64,000 nt of DNA from assembly GCA_025774935.1 (NCBI GenBank), contig JALGZK010000014.1, positions 1-64,000 of the forward strand, given 5' to 3'. The position numbers and the translations under genes are program-made. Positions 8,873 to 17,775 of this stretch are shown here, piece by piece. This stretch comes from a bacterium (GTDB taxonomy: Bacteria > Joyebacterota > Joyebacteria > Joyebacterales > Joyebacteraceae). The notes under the pieces are model-generated. The model was given only the letters and a program-made list of their open reading frames with translations. It ran no database searches and had not been told where the DNA came from. The first letter of the stretch is position 1; the number at the start of each line of letters is the position of its first letter.

Positions 8873-11233
8873 ATGACCGAACGGGTCAGACGATTGAGGG
8901 AGCGCTCGATCGCGGCGAGGCCGTCGATCTCGCCGGAGCGGGCGGTCCTCCTCACGGGCTTCTATAAGGAGAACCTCGGCGCGCACGCGACGCCGGTCCT
9001 GAGGGCGCTCGCGTTCAGGCACCTCTGCCGGAACAAGACGATCTGGATCGGAGCCGACGAACTCATCGTCGGCGAGCGCGGCCCGGAGCCGGCGGCGGCC
9101 CCGACCTACCCCGAGCTCACGTGCCACAGCGCGGAAGACCTCAGGATCCTCGACAGCAGGGAGAAGACGAGCTACGACGTCTCCCTGGAGACCATCGCCG
9201 TCTACGAGCGGGACGTCACCACCTACTGGCGCGGCAAGAGCCTCCGCGACCGTATCTTCGAGCGGCTTCCCGGTGCGTGGAAGAACGCGTACGAGGCCGG
9301 CATCTTCACGGAGTTCATGGAACAGCGGGCACCCGGCCACACGGTGGCCGACGGGAAGATCTACGCGAAGGGCATGCTGGATCTCAAGAGCGAGATCGCG
9401 GAGTCGCTCAAGGAACTCGACTCGCTGAACGACGAACGGGCCGAGCACAAGCGCGACGAGCTGCAGGCGATGGACATCGCCGCCGACGCGGTCATCGTCT
9501 TCGCCGAGCGGCACGCCGCCCTCGCGGCGAAGCTCGCGGAGAGCGAGACTGACCCCGAACGGAAGCGCGACCTCGAGCTCATCCGCGACACGTGCTCGCG
9601 GGTCCCCGCGCACGCTCCGACGAGCTTCCACCAGGCACTCCAGACGTACTGGTTCTGCCACCTGGCGGTCGTCACCGAGCTGAACGGCTGGGACGCGTTC
9701 AGCCCGGGCCACCTCGACCAGCACCTCGGGCCGTTCTACGAGGAGGGCCTCGCGGACGGGACGCTCACGCGCGACCGTGCGAAGGAACTGCTCGAGTGCT
9801 TCTTCGTGAAGTTCAACAACCACCCGGCGCCCCCAAAGGTCGGCGTGACGGCAGCCGAGAGCGGAACCTACACGGACTTCGCGAACATCAACCTCGCGGG
9901 ACAGACACGCGACGGACAGGACGGCGTGAACGAGGTGTCGTACCTCCTCCTCGAGGTAATCGACGAGATGCACATCCTCCAGCCGAGCCAGAACGTGCAG
10001 ATATCCAGGAAGACGCCGGATCGGTTCCTGAGGGAAGCGTGCCGCGTCATCAGGAAGGGCTACGGGTTCCCCTCGGTCTTCAACTCCGACGCGGTCGTCG
10101 ACGAGCTGGTCCGCCAGGGCAAGAGCGTCGAGGACGCGCGCGAGGGCGGCACGAGCGGTTGCGTCGAGTCGGGCGCCTTCGGCAAGGAGGCGTACATCCT
10201 CACCGGCTACTTCAACCTCCCCAAGATCCTCGAACTCGCGCTGAACGACGGTGTCGATCCCCGGACGGGGAAGCGCCTCGGACCGCCGACCGGCGACCCG
10301 CGCGGGTTCGTCGAGTTCCGGGACCTCTTCGACGCGTTCGTTGCGCAGATGAGCCACTTCGTCGACATCAAGACAGCGGGCAACGACACGATCGAGACGA
10401 TCTACGCCGAGAGCATGCCGGCGCCGTTTCTGTCGCTCATCACCGACGACTGCATCCGCGAAGGGCTGGACTACAACGAGGGCGGCGCCAGGTACAACAC
10501 GTCCTACATCCAGGGCGTCGGCATCGGGACAATCACAGACAGCCTGGCCGCGATCCGAAAACACGTGTTCCGCGAGGGCACGTTCTCGATGGGCGACTAC
10601 CTGGAGGCGCTTGCGAACGACTTCTCGGGCGCGGAACGTCTCAGGGACGTCCTTCTGAACCGCTCGCCCAAGTGGGGGAACGACGACGACGAGGCCGACG
10701 AGCTCATGCGGACCGTCTTCGACGCATACTTCGAGGCCGTCGACGGCCGGCCGAACCGCCGCGGCGGCGAGTACCACGTCGACATGCTGCCGACGACGTG
10801 CCACGTCTACTTCGGCTCGGTGACGGGCGCGACGCCTGACGGGCGGAAGTCAGGCGCACCGCTCTCCGAGGGCATCTCCCCGGTCCAGGGCGCGGACCAG
10901 CGCGGGCCCACGGCGGTCTTCCTGTCCGCGGCGAAGATGCCGCACGCCAAGACCGGGGGAACGCTCCTCAACATGAAGTTCACGCCCGACGTGCTCTCCG
11001 ACGAACGGGACCTCGAGAACCTCGCCGGGCTCATCAGGACGTACTTCAAGCTCGGCGGGCACCACGTCCAGTTCAACGTGGTCTCGGCCGACACGCTCCG
11101 CGAGGCGCAGGAGCACCCCGAGGAGCACCGCGACCTCATCGTTCGCGTCGCCGGGTACAGCGACTACTTCTGCGACATCTCGCGCGCGCTCCAAGACGAG
11201 ATCATCTCGCGCACGGAGCAGGAACTGCCCTGA
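8873..11233 (+). CDS. hypD: Glycyl-radical enzyme, trans-4-hydroxy-L-proline dehydratase (HypD) type
   Basis: 786 residues, full length for the family. The thiyl-radical site is TSGCVESGAFGKEAY (Cys430, Glu432) and the glycyl-radical loop is RVAGYSDYF (Gly761). Both lie exactly four residues before the corresponding Cys434 and Gly765 that I recall for Clostridioides difficile HypD. Other HypD-like stretches are RAPGHTVADGKIYAKGML, YNTSYIQGVGIGTITDSL and GGEYHVDMLPTTCH. The family removes water from trans-4-hydroxyproline to give pyrroline-5-carboxylate under anaerobic conditions. No pyrroline-5-carboxylate reductase gene lies in this window. GCVE is shared with other dehydratases and lyases, so the substrate is a strong inference rather than a certainty. 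It forms an operon with the activase and ends at a GC-rich hairpin. Confidence 0.85.
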   Translation: MTERVRRLRERSIAARPSISPERAVLLTGFYKENLGAHATPVLRALAFRHLCRNKTIWIGADELIVGERGPEPAAAPTYPELTCHSAEDLRILDSREKTSYDVSLETIAVYERDVTTYWRGKSLRDRIFERLPGAWKNAYEAGIFTEFMEQRAPGHTVADGKIYAKGMLDLKSEIAESLKELDSLNDERAEHKRDELQAMDIAADAVIVFAERHAALAAKLAESETDPERKRDLELIRDTCSRVPAHAPTSFHQALQTYWFCHLAVVTELNGWDAFSPGHLDQHLGPFYEEGLADGTLTRDRAKELLECFFVKFNNHPAPPKVGVTAAESGTYTDFANINLAGQTRDGQDGVNEVSYLLLEVIDEMHILQPSQNVQISRKTPDRFLREACRVIRKGYGFPSVFNSDAVVDELVRQGKSVEDAREGGTSGCVESGAFGKEAYILTGYFNLPKILELALNDGVDPRTGKRLGPPTGDPRGFVEFRDLFDAFVAQMSHFVDIKTAGNDTIETIYAESMPAPFLSLITDDCIREGLDYNEGGARYNTSYIQGVGIGTITDSLAAIRKHVFREGTFSMGDYLEALANDFSGAERLRDVLLNRSPKWGNDDDEADELMRTVFDAYFEAVDGRPNRRGGEYHVDMLPTTCHVYFGSVTGATPDGRKSGAPLSEGISPVQGADQRGPTAVFLSAAKMPHAKTGGTLLNMKFTPDVLSDERDLENLAGLIRTYFKLGGHHVQFNVVSADTLREAQEHPEEHRDLIVRVAGYSDYFCDISRALQDEIISRTEQELP

Positions 11234-11261
11234 CCCTTCGGACAGGAGCACGAGACGAGGA

Positions 11262-11293
11262 ACTCCCCGGACGGCGGAAGCCACCCGGGGAGT
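11262..11293. terminator. Hairpin between convergent operons
   Basis: ACTCCCCGG and CCGGGGAGT form a 9-bp stem with a 14-nt loop between the convergent stops of hypD and the HAD gene. It could end transcription from both sides. There is no strong U-tract. Confidence 0.55.
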
Positions 11294-11335
11294 CCTCGTT
11301 CGGTCGTCGCCGCCGGTCGTCGCCGCCGGCTGTCC

Positions 11336-12187
11336 CTACCGCGAGCTCCAGTCATCTCGCACGAAGAGGGCCACGCTGTCGTCGTTGTTCGAGCCGATGA
11401 CGTCGGTCGCGTGGATCTTGAGGACGTTGGCCGCGTTCTCGACGGCGACCGCGCGGTCGGCCATCTCGAACATGGGGATGTCGTTCTGACCGTCCCCGAA
11501 GACCACAAGCTCCGCGCCCTCGAGCCCCCAGCCCTCGACGAGACGCGCGAGCGCCTGGTCCTTCGTGGCTCTCCTGTCGTAGACCGTGAGCCAGTGCCAC
11601 CCGAGCGAGTACATGCTCTCGAAGCAGTTCGTCGCGACGGCGTCCCCGTGCCGCTCGACGATGCTGTCCCTGAGATCCGCCATCAGGTCGCCGCGGTCGA
11701 TGGTGGTGAGACACACGACCGCTTCCGACAGGTGCGAGTGGAGATCGTCCTCCTGACGAAGCCTCCTGTCCGAGGCGGCGATCCTGTCGCCCACGTACCA
11801 ATCCTCCCCCGGGTTCCGCACGCCCGTGTAGTAGAGCCGGTCGTCACGGCCGTCGAACGTCGAGACGAGCGGCACGCATCCGCGGTCGACGATCATCTGG
11901 AAGACGTCCTCGACGACGGCGCGGTCGAGGCTGTTGGTGACGAGGTGGCGTCCGGTGGTGAGATCGGAGAGGAACGCCCCGTTGAACTCGATGACGGGAA
12001 GCTCGAGCGTGAGGCCCACGAGGAGCTGCTGCATGGCGACAACGCTCCGGGCGCTCGCGACGGTGAACCGGAGCCCATCGCCGAGGAGGCCGCTCAGGAT
12101 GCCGCGGCTCCGTTCGGAGAGCGTCGCGTCGTCCCTGAGGAGCGTGCCGTCCAGGTCCGACACGTAGAGGGTTCCGTCGTTCGGCAA
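11336..12187 (-). CDS. HAD-superfamily hydrolase, Cof type
   Basis: 283 residues. LYVSDLDGTLLRDDATLS is motif I (DxDGT) of HAD phosphatases. The late LVVFGDGQNDIPMFEMADRA is motif IV of the Cof/YbiV subclass, which dephosphorylates sugar phosphates and similar small cytosolic substrates. I chose the TTG at 12187: it follows a GGAG sequence at about 8 nt, lies 17 nt after the stop of the preceding gene and puts the catalytic Asp close to the N-terminus. The ORF-track version extends into the methyltransferase gene. It is the last gene of a long minus-strand operon. Substrate unknown. Confidence 0.85.
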   Translation of the reverse strand: MPNDGTLYVSDLDGTLLRDDATLSERSRGILSGLLGDGLRFTVASARSVVAMQQLLVGLTLELPVIEFNGAFLSDLTTGRHLVTNSLDRAVVEDVFQMIVDRGCVPLVSTFDGRDDRLYYTGVRNPGEDWYVGDRIAASDRRLRQEDDLHSHLSEAVVCLTTIDRGDLMADLRDSIVERHGDAVATNCFESMYSLGWHWLTVYDRRATKDQALARLVEGWGLEGAELVVFGDGQNDIPMFEMADRAVAVENAANVLKIHATDVIGSNNDDSVALFVRDDWSSR

Positions 12188-12204
12188 TCCCGCTCTCCAG
12201 TCCG

Positions 12205-12897
12205 CTACCGCCCGCCAGGTGCTGCGATCTCGCAGAAGACGCTCGAGCCGTCGACCTCCGTGACGTTCGCCAAGAGCCCGAGCGACGCGCACAACTCCGC
12301 GAACCCGCCCGGGGTCATCGTCGACGCCCGGAAACCGTCGCGGCAGACGATGACGCCGTCGCCTGTCGCATCGTGGTCGATCTCGCCGACGAGTCCGCGC
12401 TCCGCCTGGAGCTCGAACCACGCGAGGCGCGCGGGCCAGAATCGATCCGAGTAGCTCGAGAAGAGCACCCTGCCCCCGGGCCGCGTCACCCGAACCGCCT
12501 CACCGACGAGACGTGCCTGATCGACTCCGAACGCGCAGATGCCGTTCTGCACGCAGACGACGGCGTCGAACTCGCCGTCCGGAAACGTGAGGTCCGCGGC
12601 GTCCATGTCCAGGAACTCGCACCCGCCGGAGCCGCCGGCCAGACGCGGCGCGAGCCGTCGCGCGAGCGCCAGGTTCTCGGGCGACGTGTCGATCCCGACG
12701 ACCCTCCGCGCTGCCTCGGCCAGCTCGAACGCGACCCTGCCGTAGCCGCACCCGAGCTCGAGCACGGCATCGTCGCCGCCGAGGCGGCTCAGAACGTGGT
12801 CGATCTCCGCGCGGAGGTAGCGGCGCACGCGCGCCGGCGCGATCTCGTAGACCTCCCGCAGCCGCTCGCCCGACAGGTTCTCGGCGTAGTATCCCAT
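12205..12897 (-). CDS. SAM-dependent methyltransferase, class I
   Basis: 230 residues. AVLELGCGYGRVAFELAE is the glycine-rich SAM-binding motif I, RVVGIDTSPENLALAR motif II (acidic end of strand 2), FDAVVCVQNGICAFG motif IV and RPGGRVLFSSYS the post-motif strand. This is a Methyltransf_11/25-like small-molecule methyltransferase by pattern; I see no substrate-specific domain. It lies 34 nt after the CbiX-like gene and 17 nt before the HAD gene in a compact operon, so co-expression is likely. Confidence 0.85.
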   Translation of the reverse strand: MGYYAENLSGERLREVYEIAPARVRRYLRAEIDHVLSRLGGDDAVLELGCGYGRVAFELAEAARRVVGIDTSPENLALARRLAPRLAGGSGGCEFLDMDAADLTFPDGEFDAVVCVQNGICAFGVDQARLVGEAVRVTRPGGRVLFSSYSDRFWPARLAWFELQAERGLVGEIDHDATGDGVIVCRDGFRASTMTPGGFAELCASLGLLANVTEVDGSSVFCEIAAPGGR

Positions 12898-12931
12898 CGT
12901 CCCGGTGCCCTCGCCTCGGACCGCCCGTCCG

Positions 12932-13459
12932 CTACGCCGGTCCCGTCGACTCCATGATGTGCTTCGCGAGGAACTCGGCCACCTTGTTCGGCTCGAAGGG
13001 CCACGCGTAGACGATCTCGGTTCGCGGGTGCTTGCCCCGCACGCGCTCGATGGCCTCCGGGATCTCGCGCTCCGAGTGCTCGCCTCCGGTCGTCATCATG
13101 GGGGTGACGACGACGATCCTCCAGGCGCCTCCCTCCGCCGTGTCCTCGAGCACCTGCTCCACGCTCGGAGCGCAGAACTCGTTGAAACCGACGACGACGC
13201 GCGCCCCGAGGATCGAGGACATGCGCTTCGCGAGGTCCTGCGAGGCCGCAAAAAACGGGTCGTTCTCCGCGGTGCGGGGCCACTCCCTGATCTTCCTGTC
13301 GAGCTCGGCGTGGCGGCGCTCCATTGCGTCCTTCTGCGGCCCCTCCACCCCTCCCTGCTCCAGCCGCATGTGCAGCCCGAAGAGCTCACCAAGCTCGTTT
13401 CGCGGGAAGTCGAGAGCCGGTGTGCCGTGCATGGCGAGTACGACCACCGTGTCCTTCAT
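12932..13459 (-). CDS. CbiX/SirB-like chelatase-family protein
   Basis: 175 residues with a good AAGGAG ribosome binding site. VVVLAMHGTP at the N-terminus contains the chelatase catalytic His in the pattern seen in CbiX/SirB and ferrochelatase-type proteins. VVGFNEFCAPSVEQVLED and VVVTPMMTTGGEHSEREIPE give the second conserved stretch, including GGEHS, where the family has a metal-binding HxxxxIP. A single-domain CbiX would insert Co2+ or Fe2+ into sirohydrochlorin. There are no other cobalamin or siroheme genes nearby, so its metal and tetrapyrrole partner are uncertain, and it may have another role. It lies 12 nt downstream of the hydrolase gene in the same operon. Confidence 0.7.
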   Translation of the reverse strand: MKDTVVVLAMHGTPALDFPRNELGELFGLHMRLEQGGVEGPQKDAMERRHAELDRKIREWPRTAENDPFFAASQDLAKRMSSILGARVVVGFNEFCAPSVEQVLEDTAEGGAWRIVVVTPMMTTGGEHSEREIPEAIERVRGKHPRTEIVYAWPFEPNKVAEFLAKHIMESTGPA

Positions 13460-13471
13460 GTCCGTCGCTCC

Positions 13472-14335
13472 TTATACCGGGTCCTGGTGCTCGCTCTCCG
13501 TGTGGCGCGCGAGCCAATCTCTTAGACTGGCGAAGAACTCGTCGCGCGCGTGCTTCTCGCGCCACGGGCTGTGCCCGCAGCGCTCGAGCTCGTGGTACTC
13601 GAGCCGCCCGATGTGAGGCTCGAGTCCGGCCCTGATCATCCTCCCGGGGTGCGGGTCGTACGCCCCGTGGATCATGAGGACCGGCGACTCGATGGCGGCG
13701 AAGGCGGCAGGATAGACCCCCTCCTCCTGGAGCCTGACCATATCATGCCACGTTTCGCGGTGCGCTTCGACATCGAAGGGCGGCACTTCGTCGTCCGGGA
13801 GATCCTCGCCCCCGCCCGCCGGCTCCTCGACGTCGAAGTCGTAGAGGTGGCTCGTGAGCTCGTACCGCTTCCGGAGCCTCTCCTCCTCGTCCGGGAAGAG
13901 CTTCGGCAGCTGCTCGAGGCGCCCCCTGAGGTCCTCGTCGGTCCGCTCCTCGAGCGTCTCGACGAGGCGTTCGCGGGCGGTCGTGTCGAAGGTACCGCAC
14001 CCGACGAGAACGATCGGTCCGACCTCGTCCGGGTAGGCCGCCGCGTACGCGAGCGCGAGCATCGCTCCCCACGACTCGCCCACGAGTGCCGGGCGGACGC
14101 CCTCCTGCCCGCCGCTCTCCAGGGCGAGCCCCGCGACGAGCGCGTGGAGGTCCTCGACGTGCCGGGCGACCGTCAGCGGCTCCTCTCCGCTCCCGCGCTG
14201 CCAGGGCTCGAGCACGCGGAACGAATCGGCGAGTCCCCGCGCGACGGGCGCGGCCTCCCCTGCCGCAGCCGGACCGCCGTGGAGAACGATCACGAGAGGA
14301 CCTGCCGTTCCGTGCTTCCGGACTCGCATCTTCAC
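13472..14335 (-). CDS. Alpha/beta hydrolase, proline-iminopeptidase-like (S33 type)
   Basis: 287 residues. VIVLHGGPAA is the oxyanion-hole loop of the HGGPG type, PALVGESWGAMLALAYA the nucleophile elbow (GxSxG, here GESWG), SPVLMIHGAYDPHPG carries the catalytic Asp and ERCGHSPWREK the catalytic His. An inserted helical lid lies between about 130 and 200. The HGGP loop and lid favour a proline iminopeptidase-like enzyme, but epoxide hydrolase or esterase activity cannot be excluded. The start is GTG at 14335 or ATG at 14329; both are in frame and neither has an ideal ribosome binding site. Confidence 0.82.
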   Translation of the reverse strand: MKMRVRKHGTAGPLVIVLHGGPAAAGEAAPVARGLADSFRVLEPWQRGSGEEPLTVARHVEDLHALVAGLALESGGQEGVRPALVGESWGAMLALAYAAAYPDEVGPIVLVGCGTFDTTARERLVETLEERTDEDLRGRLEQLPKLFPDEEERLRKRYELTSHLYDFDVEEPAGGGEDLPDDEVPPFDVEAHRETWHDMVRLQEEGVYPAAFAAIESPVLMIHGAYDPHPGRMIRAGLEPHIGRLEYHELERCGHSPWREKHARDEFFASLRDWLARHTESEHQDPV

Positions 14336-14348
14336 CTGCCGGAGTCGT

Positions 14349-14942
14349 TCATCTGCCGAAGAGGACGTAGCGCGACTCTCGCCCGGGGACCGGGAACTCC
14401 CACAACCTCCCGAACCCGGCGGCCGCGAAGAGGTCCAGCTGTCGCGCGTCCTCGCTGTTCGAGCCGAACACGACCCGAGGGAACCGCCACTCCCTCCCGA
14501 ACCAGTCGACGAGGGCCGTGAGCACGCGTTCGTCGAGGCCGTCCGCCAGCCGGGACCGCCGCACCCAGAACGTCGCGTACGCCTCGCCGTCCGTGATCCC
14601 GTCGAGAGTCCCCGAGTCCGCGCCCATGTGTCCGAGAATCGTCTTCAGGGGATACAAGTAGACGCACCCGAGACACTCCGACTCCGTCGGGTCCACGATC
14701 GTGAACGTGAACGCGCTGCGCTCGTCGTGCTCCCGCTCGTGCCGCTCGAGGTCCTCGAGATTCTCCTCACGCGTGAAGTCGTCGGACGGCCAATCGCCCT
14801 GGTCCCAGACGCGCAGCATCTCGCGGCTGTCCATGAGCGCCTCGTAGTCGATGTCTACGTCGGTGGCGCGCAAGGGCCTCAGGACGAACCCGTCCCCGTC
14901 GAGCCTGCGCGGGACCTCTGCGTCTTCAGGATAGAACGGCAT
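14349..14942 (-). CDS. GNAT-family N-acetyltransferase
   Basis: 197 residues. FVLRPLRATDVDIDYEALM opens as a RimJ/RimL-type acetyltransferase. ECLGCVYLYPL is the central beta strand region, and AYATFWVRRSRLADGLDERVLTALVDW is the acetyl-CoA-binding block, although the usual Q/RxxGxG/A loop is weak (RSRLADG). NSEDARQLDLFAAAGF is the typical end, where the substrate pocket closes. It probably acetylates an amino group of a small molecule or protein in the cytosol. It is inside the SatD-to-HAD operon, 28 nt after the membrane-protein gene. Confidence 0.75.
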   Translation of the reverse strand: MPFYPEDAEVPRRLDGDGFVLRPLRATDVDIDYEALMDSREMLRVWDQGDWPSDDFTREENLEDLERHEREHDERSAFTFTIVDPTESECLGCVYLYPLKTILGHMGADSGTLDGITDGEAYATFWVRRSRLADGLDERVLTALVDWFGREWRFPRVVFGSNSEDARQLDLFAAAGFGRLWEFPVPGRESRYVLFGR

Positions 14943-14970
14943 GGAGCCTCTCTCGCTCGTGGCCAGCGCG

Positions 14971-15633
14971 CTAGTCGGCGAGCCCCCCGGCCTCGCCCGT
15001 GCCCAGCCTTCTGTAGCCCCTGACCATGAGGATCGTCACGACCAGATACCAAAGCCCCACGAACGGTCCGAAGTCGATGCTCCCGACCTCGCCCGGCGGG
15101 ACCGGGAACGTCGCGATGTTGAAGACGAGAAGCAGGACCCCTACGAGCATGCCGGCACTCCCCACGATCTTCCCGAACCACGGGTTCCGGAGCATGTTCA
15201 GTCCGAAGAGGATCGTGCCGAGACCGATGTAGATGTCCCACGACACGTCGAGCCCGAGCTGCACCTTGTCCGCCGCTGAGTACGCGAGCCGGAGGAACCC
15301 GAGTGCCTGTTCGTCTGTCGTGGCCGCCATCCGTGTCGTCATCGCCGCGCGAATCGACATCTGCGCGACGAGCATGAGGTTCACGACGGTGCCCGCGATG
15401 ATCGTGAACATCGCCGCGACCTGAAGCGACACGGTCTTCCGGTGAACGGCCATGAACTGATAGAGGCCGAAGCACGCGACGCTCAGAAGCGGCCCGAAGG
15501 CGCCCGCGAGCACGAGCGTGAGGGCGAGCGGCATCGACACGGTCAGAAGGAGAGGGTATACGATCACCGCTAGGAAGCCCGTCACGATCGCTACCCTCGT
15601 CCAGCTCCTCACGAACTCCAACGATCTGTCCAT
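14971..15633 (-). CDS. Multi-pass integral membrane protein of unknown function
   Basis: 220 residues from the ATG at 15633, which follows GGAGG at a good distance; the ORF track starts further upstream. About six hydrophobic helices are visible: VAIVTGFLAVIVYPLLLTV, LALTLVLAGAFGPLLSVACFGLY, LQVAAMFTIIAGTVVNLMLV, a weaker helix near IYIGLGTILFGLNML, IVGSAGMLVGVLLLVFNIA and VGLWYLVVTILMV. The second loop contains a Met/Thr/Ala-rich stretch. The layout resembles DUF4386-like membrane proteins, but I would not assign the family without a search. It lies 48 nt downstream of the heterodimeric ABC exporter, so it may assist that transporter. Confidence 0.75.
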   Translation of the reverse strand: MDRSLEFVRSWTRVAIVTGFLAVIVYPLLLTVSMPLALTLVLAGAFGPLLSVACFGLYQFMAVHRKTVSLQVAAMFTIIAGTVVNLMLVAQMSIRAAMTTRMAATTDEQALGFLRLAYSAADKVQLGLDVSWDIYIGLGTILFGLNMLRNPWFGKIVGSAGMLVGVLLLVFNIATFPVPPGEVGSIDFGPFVGLWYLVVTILMVRGYRRLGTGEAGGLAD

Positions 15634-15681
15634 TCCGGCCCTCCTTCCCAAGCAGCGCGCCGGAGGCAACCCGGCGCCCGC

Positions 15682-17733
15682 CTACGGCTCCGCGTCGATG
15701 TCCTTCCCCGGCAACCCAGGCCGGCTCCGGTCGCGCGACGCGGCGCCGGCGCCCCCGACGAGACCCAGGTGCGCCTTCTTCCGCTCGGTCTGCAGGAACT
15801 CCTCGTACGTCGCGCACCTGCCGACGAGCTCCTCGTGCGTTCCCTGGTCGACGAGTTTCCCGTCGTCCATCACGAGGATCGTGTCGGCGCGTCGGATCGT
15901 CGCGAGACGGTGCGACACCACGAAGCAGATGCTCGCGCCCTGCTCCTCGTCGAGGCGCTTCCAGAACCTGTCCTCGTTCCGGGCGTCGAGCGCGGCGGTG
16001 CAGTCGTCGAGCAGGAGCACGTTCGGTCGTCCCGCGAGCGCCCGCGCGATTGCTATCCGCTGCTTCTGGCCGCCTGAGACGAGCGCGCCCTTCTGCCCGA
16101 CGATCGTGCCGACGCCTCGGGGAAGCTGCACGAGGTCGTCGTCCATCTGCGCCATCGAGAGGCAGTACCGGGCCCACGCGGCGGCGTGCCTGCGGTCGTC
16201 CTCGAGGAGGATCGCGTCCGACACGAGCCCGGAGCCGTCGTCCTTGCCGTCACCGTTCCCGCCGTCCTTCGCGCCGTCCTCCGCGCCGCCGGCCTCGAGT
16301 TCGAGCGGCTGGTCCGTCTCGCGGAAGACGCCCTCGGGGAGCGCGTCCTCCGGCACTTCGCGTCCGAAGAGCACGTTCTCCCCGATCGACTTCGAGAAGA
16401 GGACGGCCTCCTGCGGCACGTACCCGATCTGGGTCCGGAATGAGTCCCAGTCCCAATCGGAGAGCGGCCGCCCGTTGACGAGCACGCGCCCCTCGGTCGG
16501 GTTCAGGATGCCCGCGATGTGCTTGAGGACAGTCGACTTCCCGCTCGCGACGGGACCGACGACCGCGACCCTGTGTCCCGCCGGGATCCGGAACGCGACG
16601 TCCTCGAGGTTCTTCCTCGACCCGTCGTAGCTGAACGTCACGCCCTCGAACGCGATCTCCTCGATCCCGTCGAGACGGCCGCCGCTGGGCTTCGCTTCGC
16701 GGATCGGGAACTCGCGGATCTGATCGATCCGGTCGATCGAGACGAACGCCTGCTGTCCGGTCATGAACAGGAACGGCACGTCCATCATCGGGTGCGTGAG
16801 CATGTCGAGGTAGACGTAGAACGCGAAGAGCGTGCCGATGGTGAGCTCGCCCTGGATGACGAGGTAGCCTCCGTACGCGATCACGATCATCTGGCCGAGC
16901 CTGCTCGCGAACGTGTCGAGCGACCACATGATCATCTGGAGTTTGAGGAGCCCGAGCAGCACGGCGACGCGGTCCTTGAGGATCCCCGCGAGCGTCCGCG
17001 ACTGGGCGTCCTCCGCTCGGAACGCCTTCACGATCCGGATCCCGGTGAACGCCGACTCGAGCAGGTTGTTCGTCTTCGAGACGGCCTTCTGCGACTCCTC
17101 CATGTAGTAGCGCATCCGGTGGCGGAGGCTGTAGAAGACCCACATCATGATCGGGAGCGGAATGACCGAGAGCGCCGTGAGCTTCGGGCTCATCACGATC
17201 ATCGCCACCAGACAGAACACCAGCTTCGAGCTCGACTCGACCGCCCGGAAGATGCCGGAGCACGCGAACCACGCGACCTTCGGCCACTCCCCGACGTCGT
17301 CGGTGAGCCTCGTCACGACGTCGCCCGTCCGGAACGTGTTGTTGAAGTGGTAGTCCTTCTCCATGAGCCGGCCGAAGACGTCGTCCCGGATGTCGCGCTC
17401 GAGCTTCGCGTTCACGAGCGCGCGCGTCGCGGGGTAGAGCCGGGCGACGAAGTGGCCCACGAGGATCGCCGACAGGATCAGCATGACGTTCCGGATGTCC
17501 GCGGATCCCTCCGCCGACTCGAGGATGCCGGTCACGCGGTCGATGACCCACCTGAAGACGAGCGGGTAGGCTACCGCGACCGCCGTCGAGACGAGCGTGA
17601 ACGCGGCAAGGAAGACGAGCAGGTACTTGTGGGGGCTCCAGTAGCGCCAGATCCACGAGACGTGCTCGCGGAAGCTGAGCTTCGGCGCTTCGGGAGTCTG
17701 CTCGCGCTTCTCTTTCGTCTTCTCCGTACTCAT
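15682..17733 (-). CDS. ABC exporter half-transporter, subunit with degenerate ATPase site
   Basis: 683 residues: a type IV exporter membrane domain (about 25-330) followed by an ATP-binding domain. Walker A is VVGPVASGKST near residue 391 and the signature is VSGGQKQR near 550. The Walker B is VLLLDDCTAALD near 571, where the catalytic Glu expected after the Asp is replaced by Asp. The H-loop is VVSHRLAT. About 75 acidic and glycine-rich residues (including GGAEDGAKDGGNGDGKDDG) are inserted between the Q-loop and the signature. With the next gene upstream (17776-19578) it should form an asymmetric heterodimeric exporter of the TM287/288 type, with one degenerate site. The exported substrate is not evident. 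Confidence 0.9.
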   Translation of the reverse strand: MSTEKTKEKREQTPEAPKLSFREHVSWIWRYWSPHKYLLVFLAAFTLVSTAVAVAYPLVFRWVIDRVTGILESAEGSADIRNVMLILSAILVGHFVARLYPATRALVNAKLERDIRDDVFGRLMEKDYHFNNTFRTGDVVTRLTDDVGEWPKVAWFACSGIFRAVESSSKLVFCLVAMIVMSPKLTALSVIPLPIMMWVFYSLRHRMRYYMEESQKAVSKTNNLLESAFTGIRIVKAFRAEDAQSRTLAGILKDRVAVLLGLLKLQMIMWSLDTFASRLGQMIVIAYGGYLVIQGELTIGTLFAFYVYLDMLTHPMMDVPFLFMTGQQAFVSIDRIDQIREFPIREAKPSGGRLDGIEEIAFEGVTFSYDGSRKNLEDVAFRIPAGHRVAVVGPVASGKSTVLKHIAGILNPTEGRVLVNGRPLSDWDWDSFRTQIGYVPQEAVLFSKSIGENVLFGREVPEDALPEGVFRETDQPLELEAGGAEDGAKDGGNGDGKDDGSGLVSDAILLEDDRRHAAAWARYCLSMAQMDDDLVQLPRGVGTIVGQKGALVSGGQKQRIAIARALAGRPNVLLLDDCTAALDARNEDRFWKRLDEEQGASICFVVSHRLATIRRADTILVMDDGKLVDQGTHEELVGRCATYEEFLQTERKKAHLGLVGGAGAASRDRSRPGLPGKDIDAEP

Positions 17734-17775
17734 GATCCCGTGCCCGTTCGTTCCGTGCCTGCTCGATCGCCCGGC

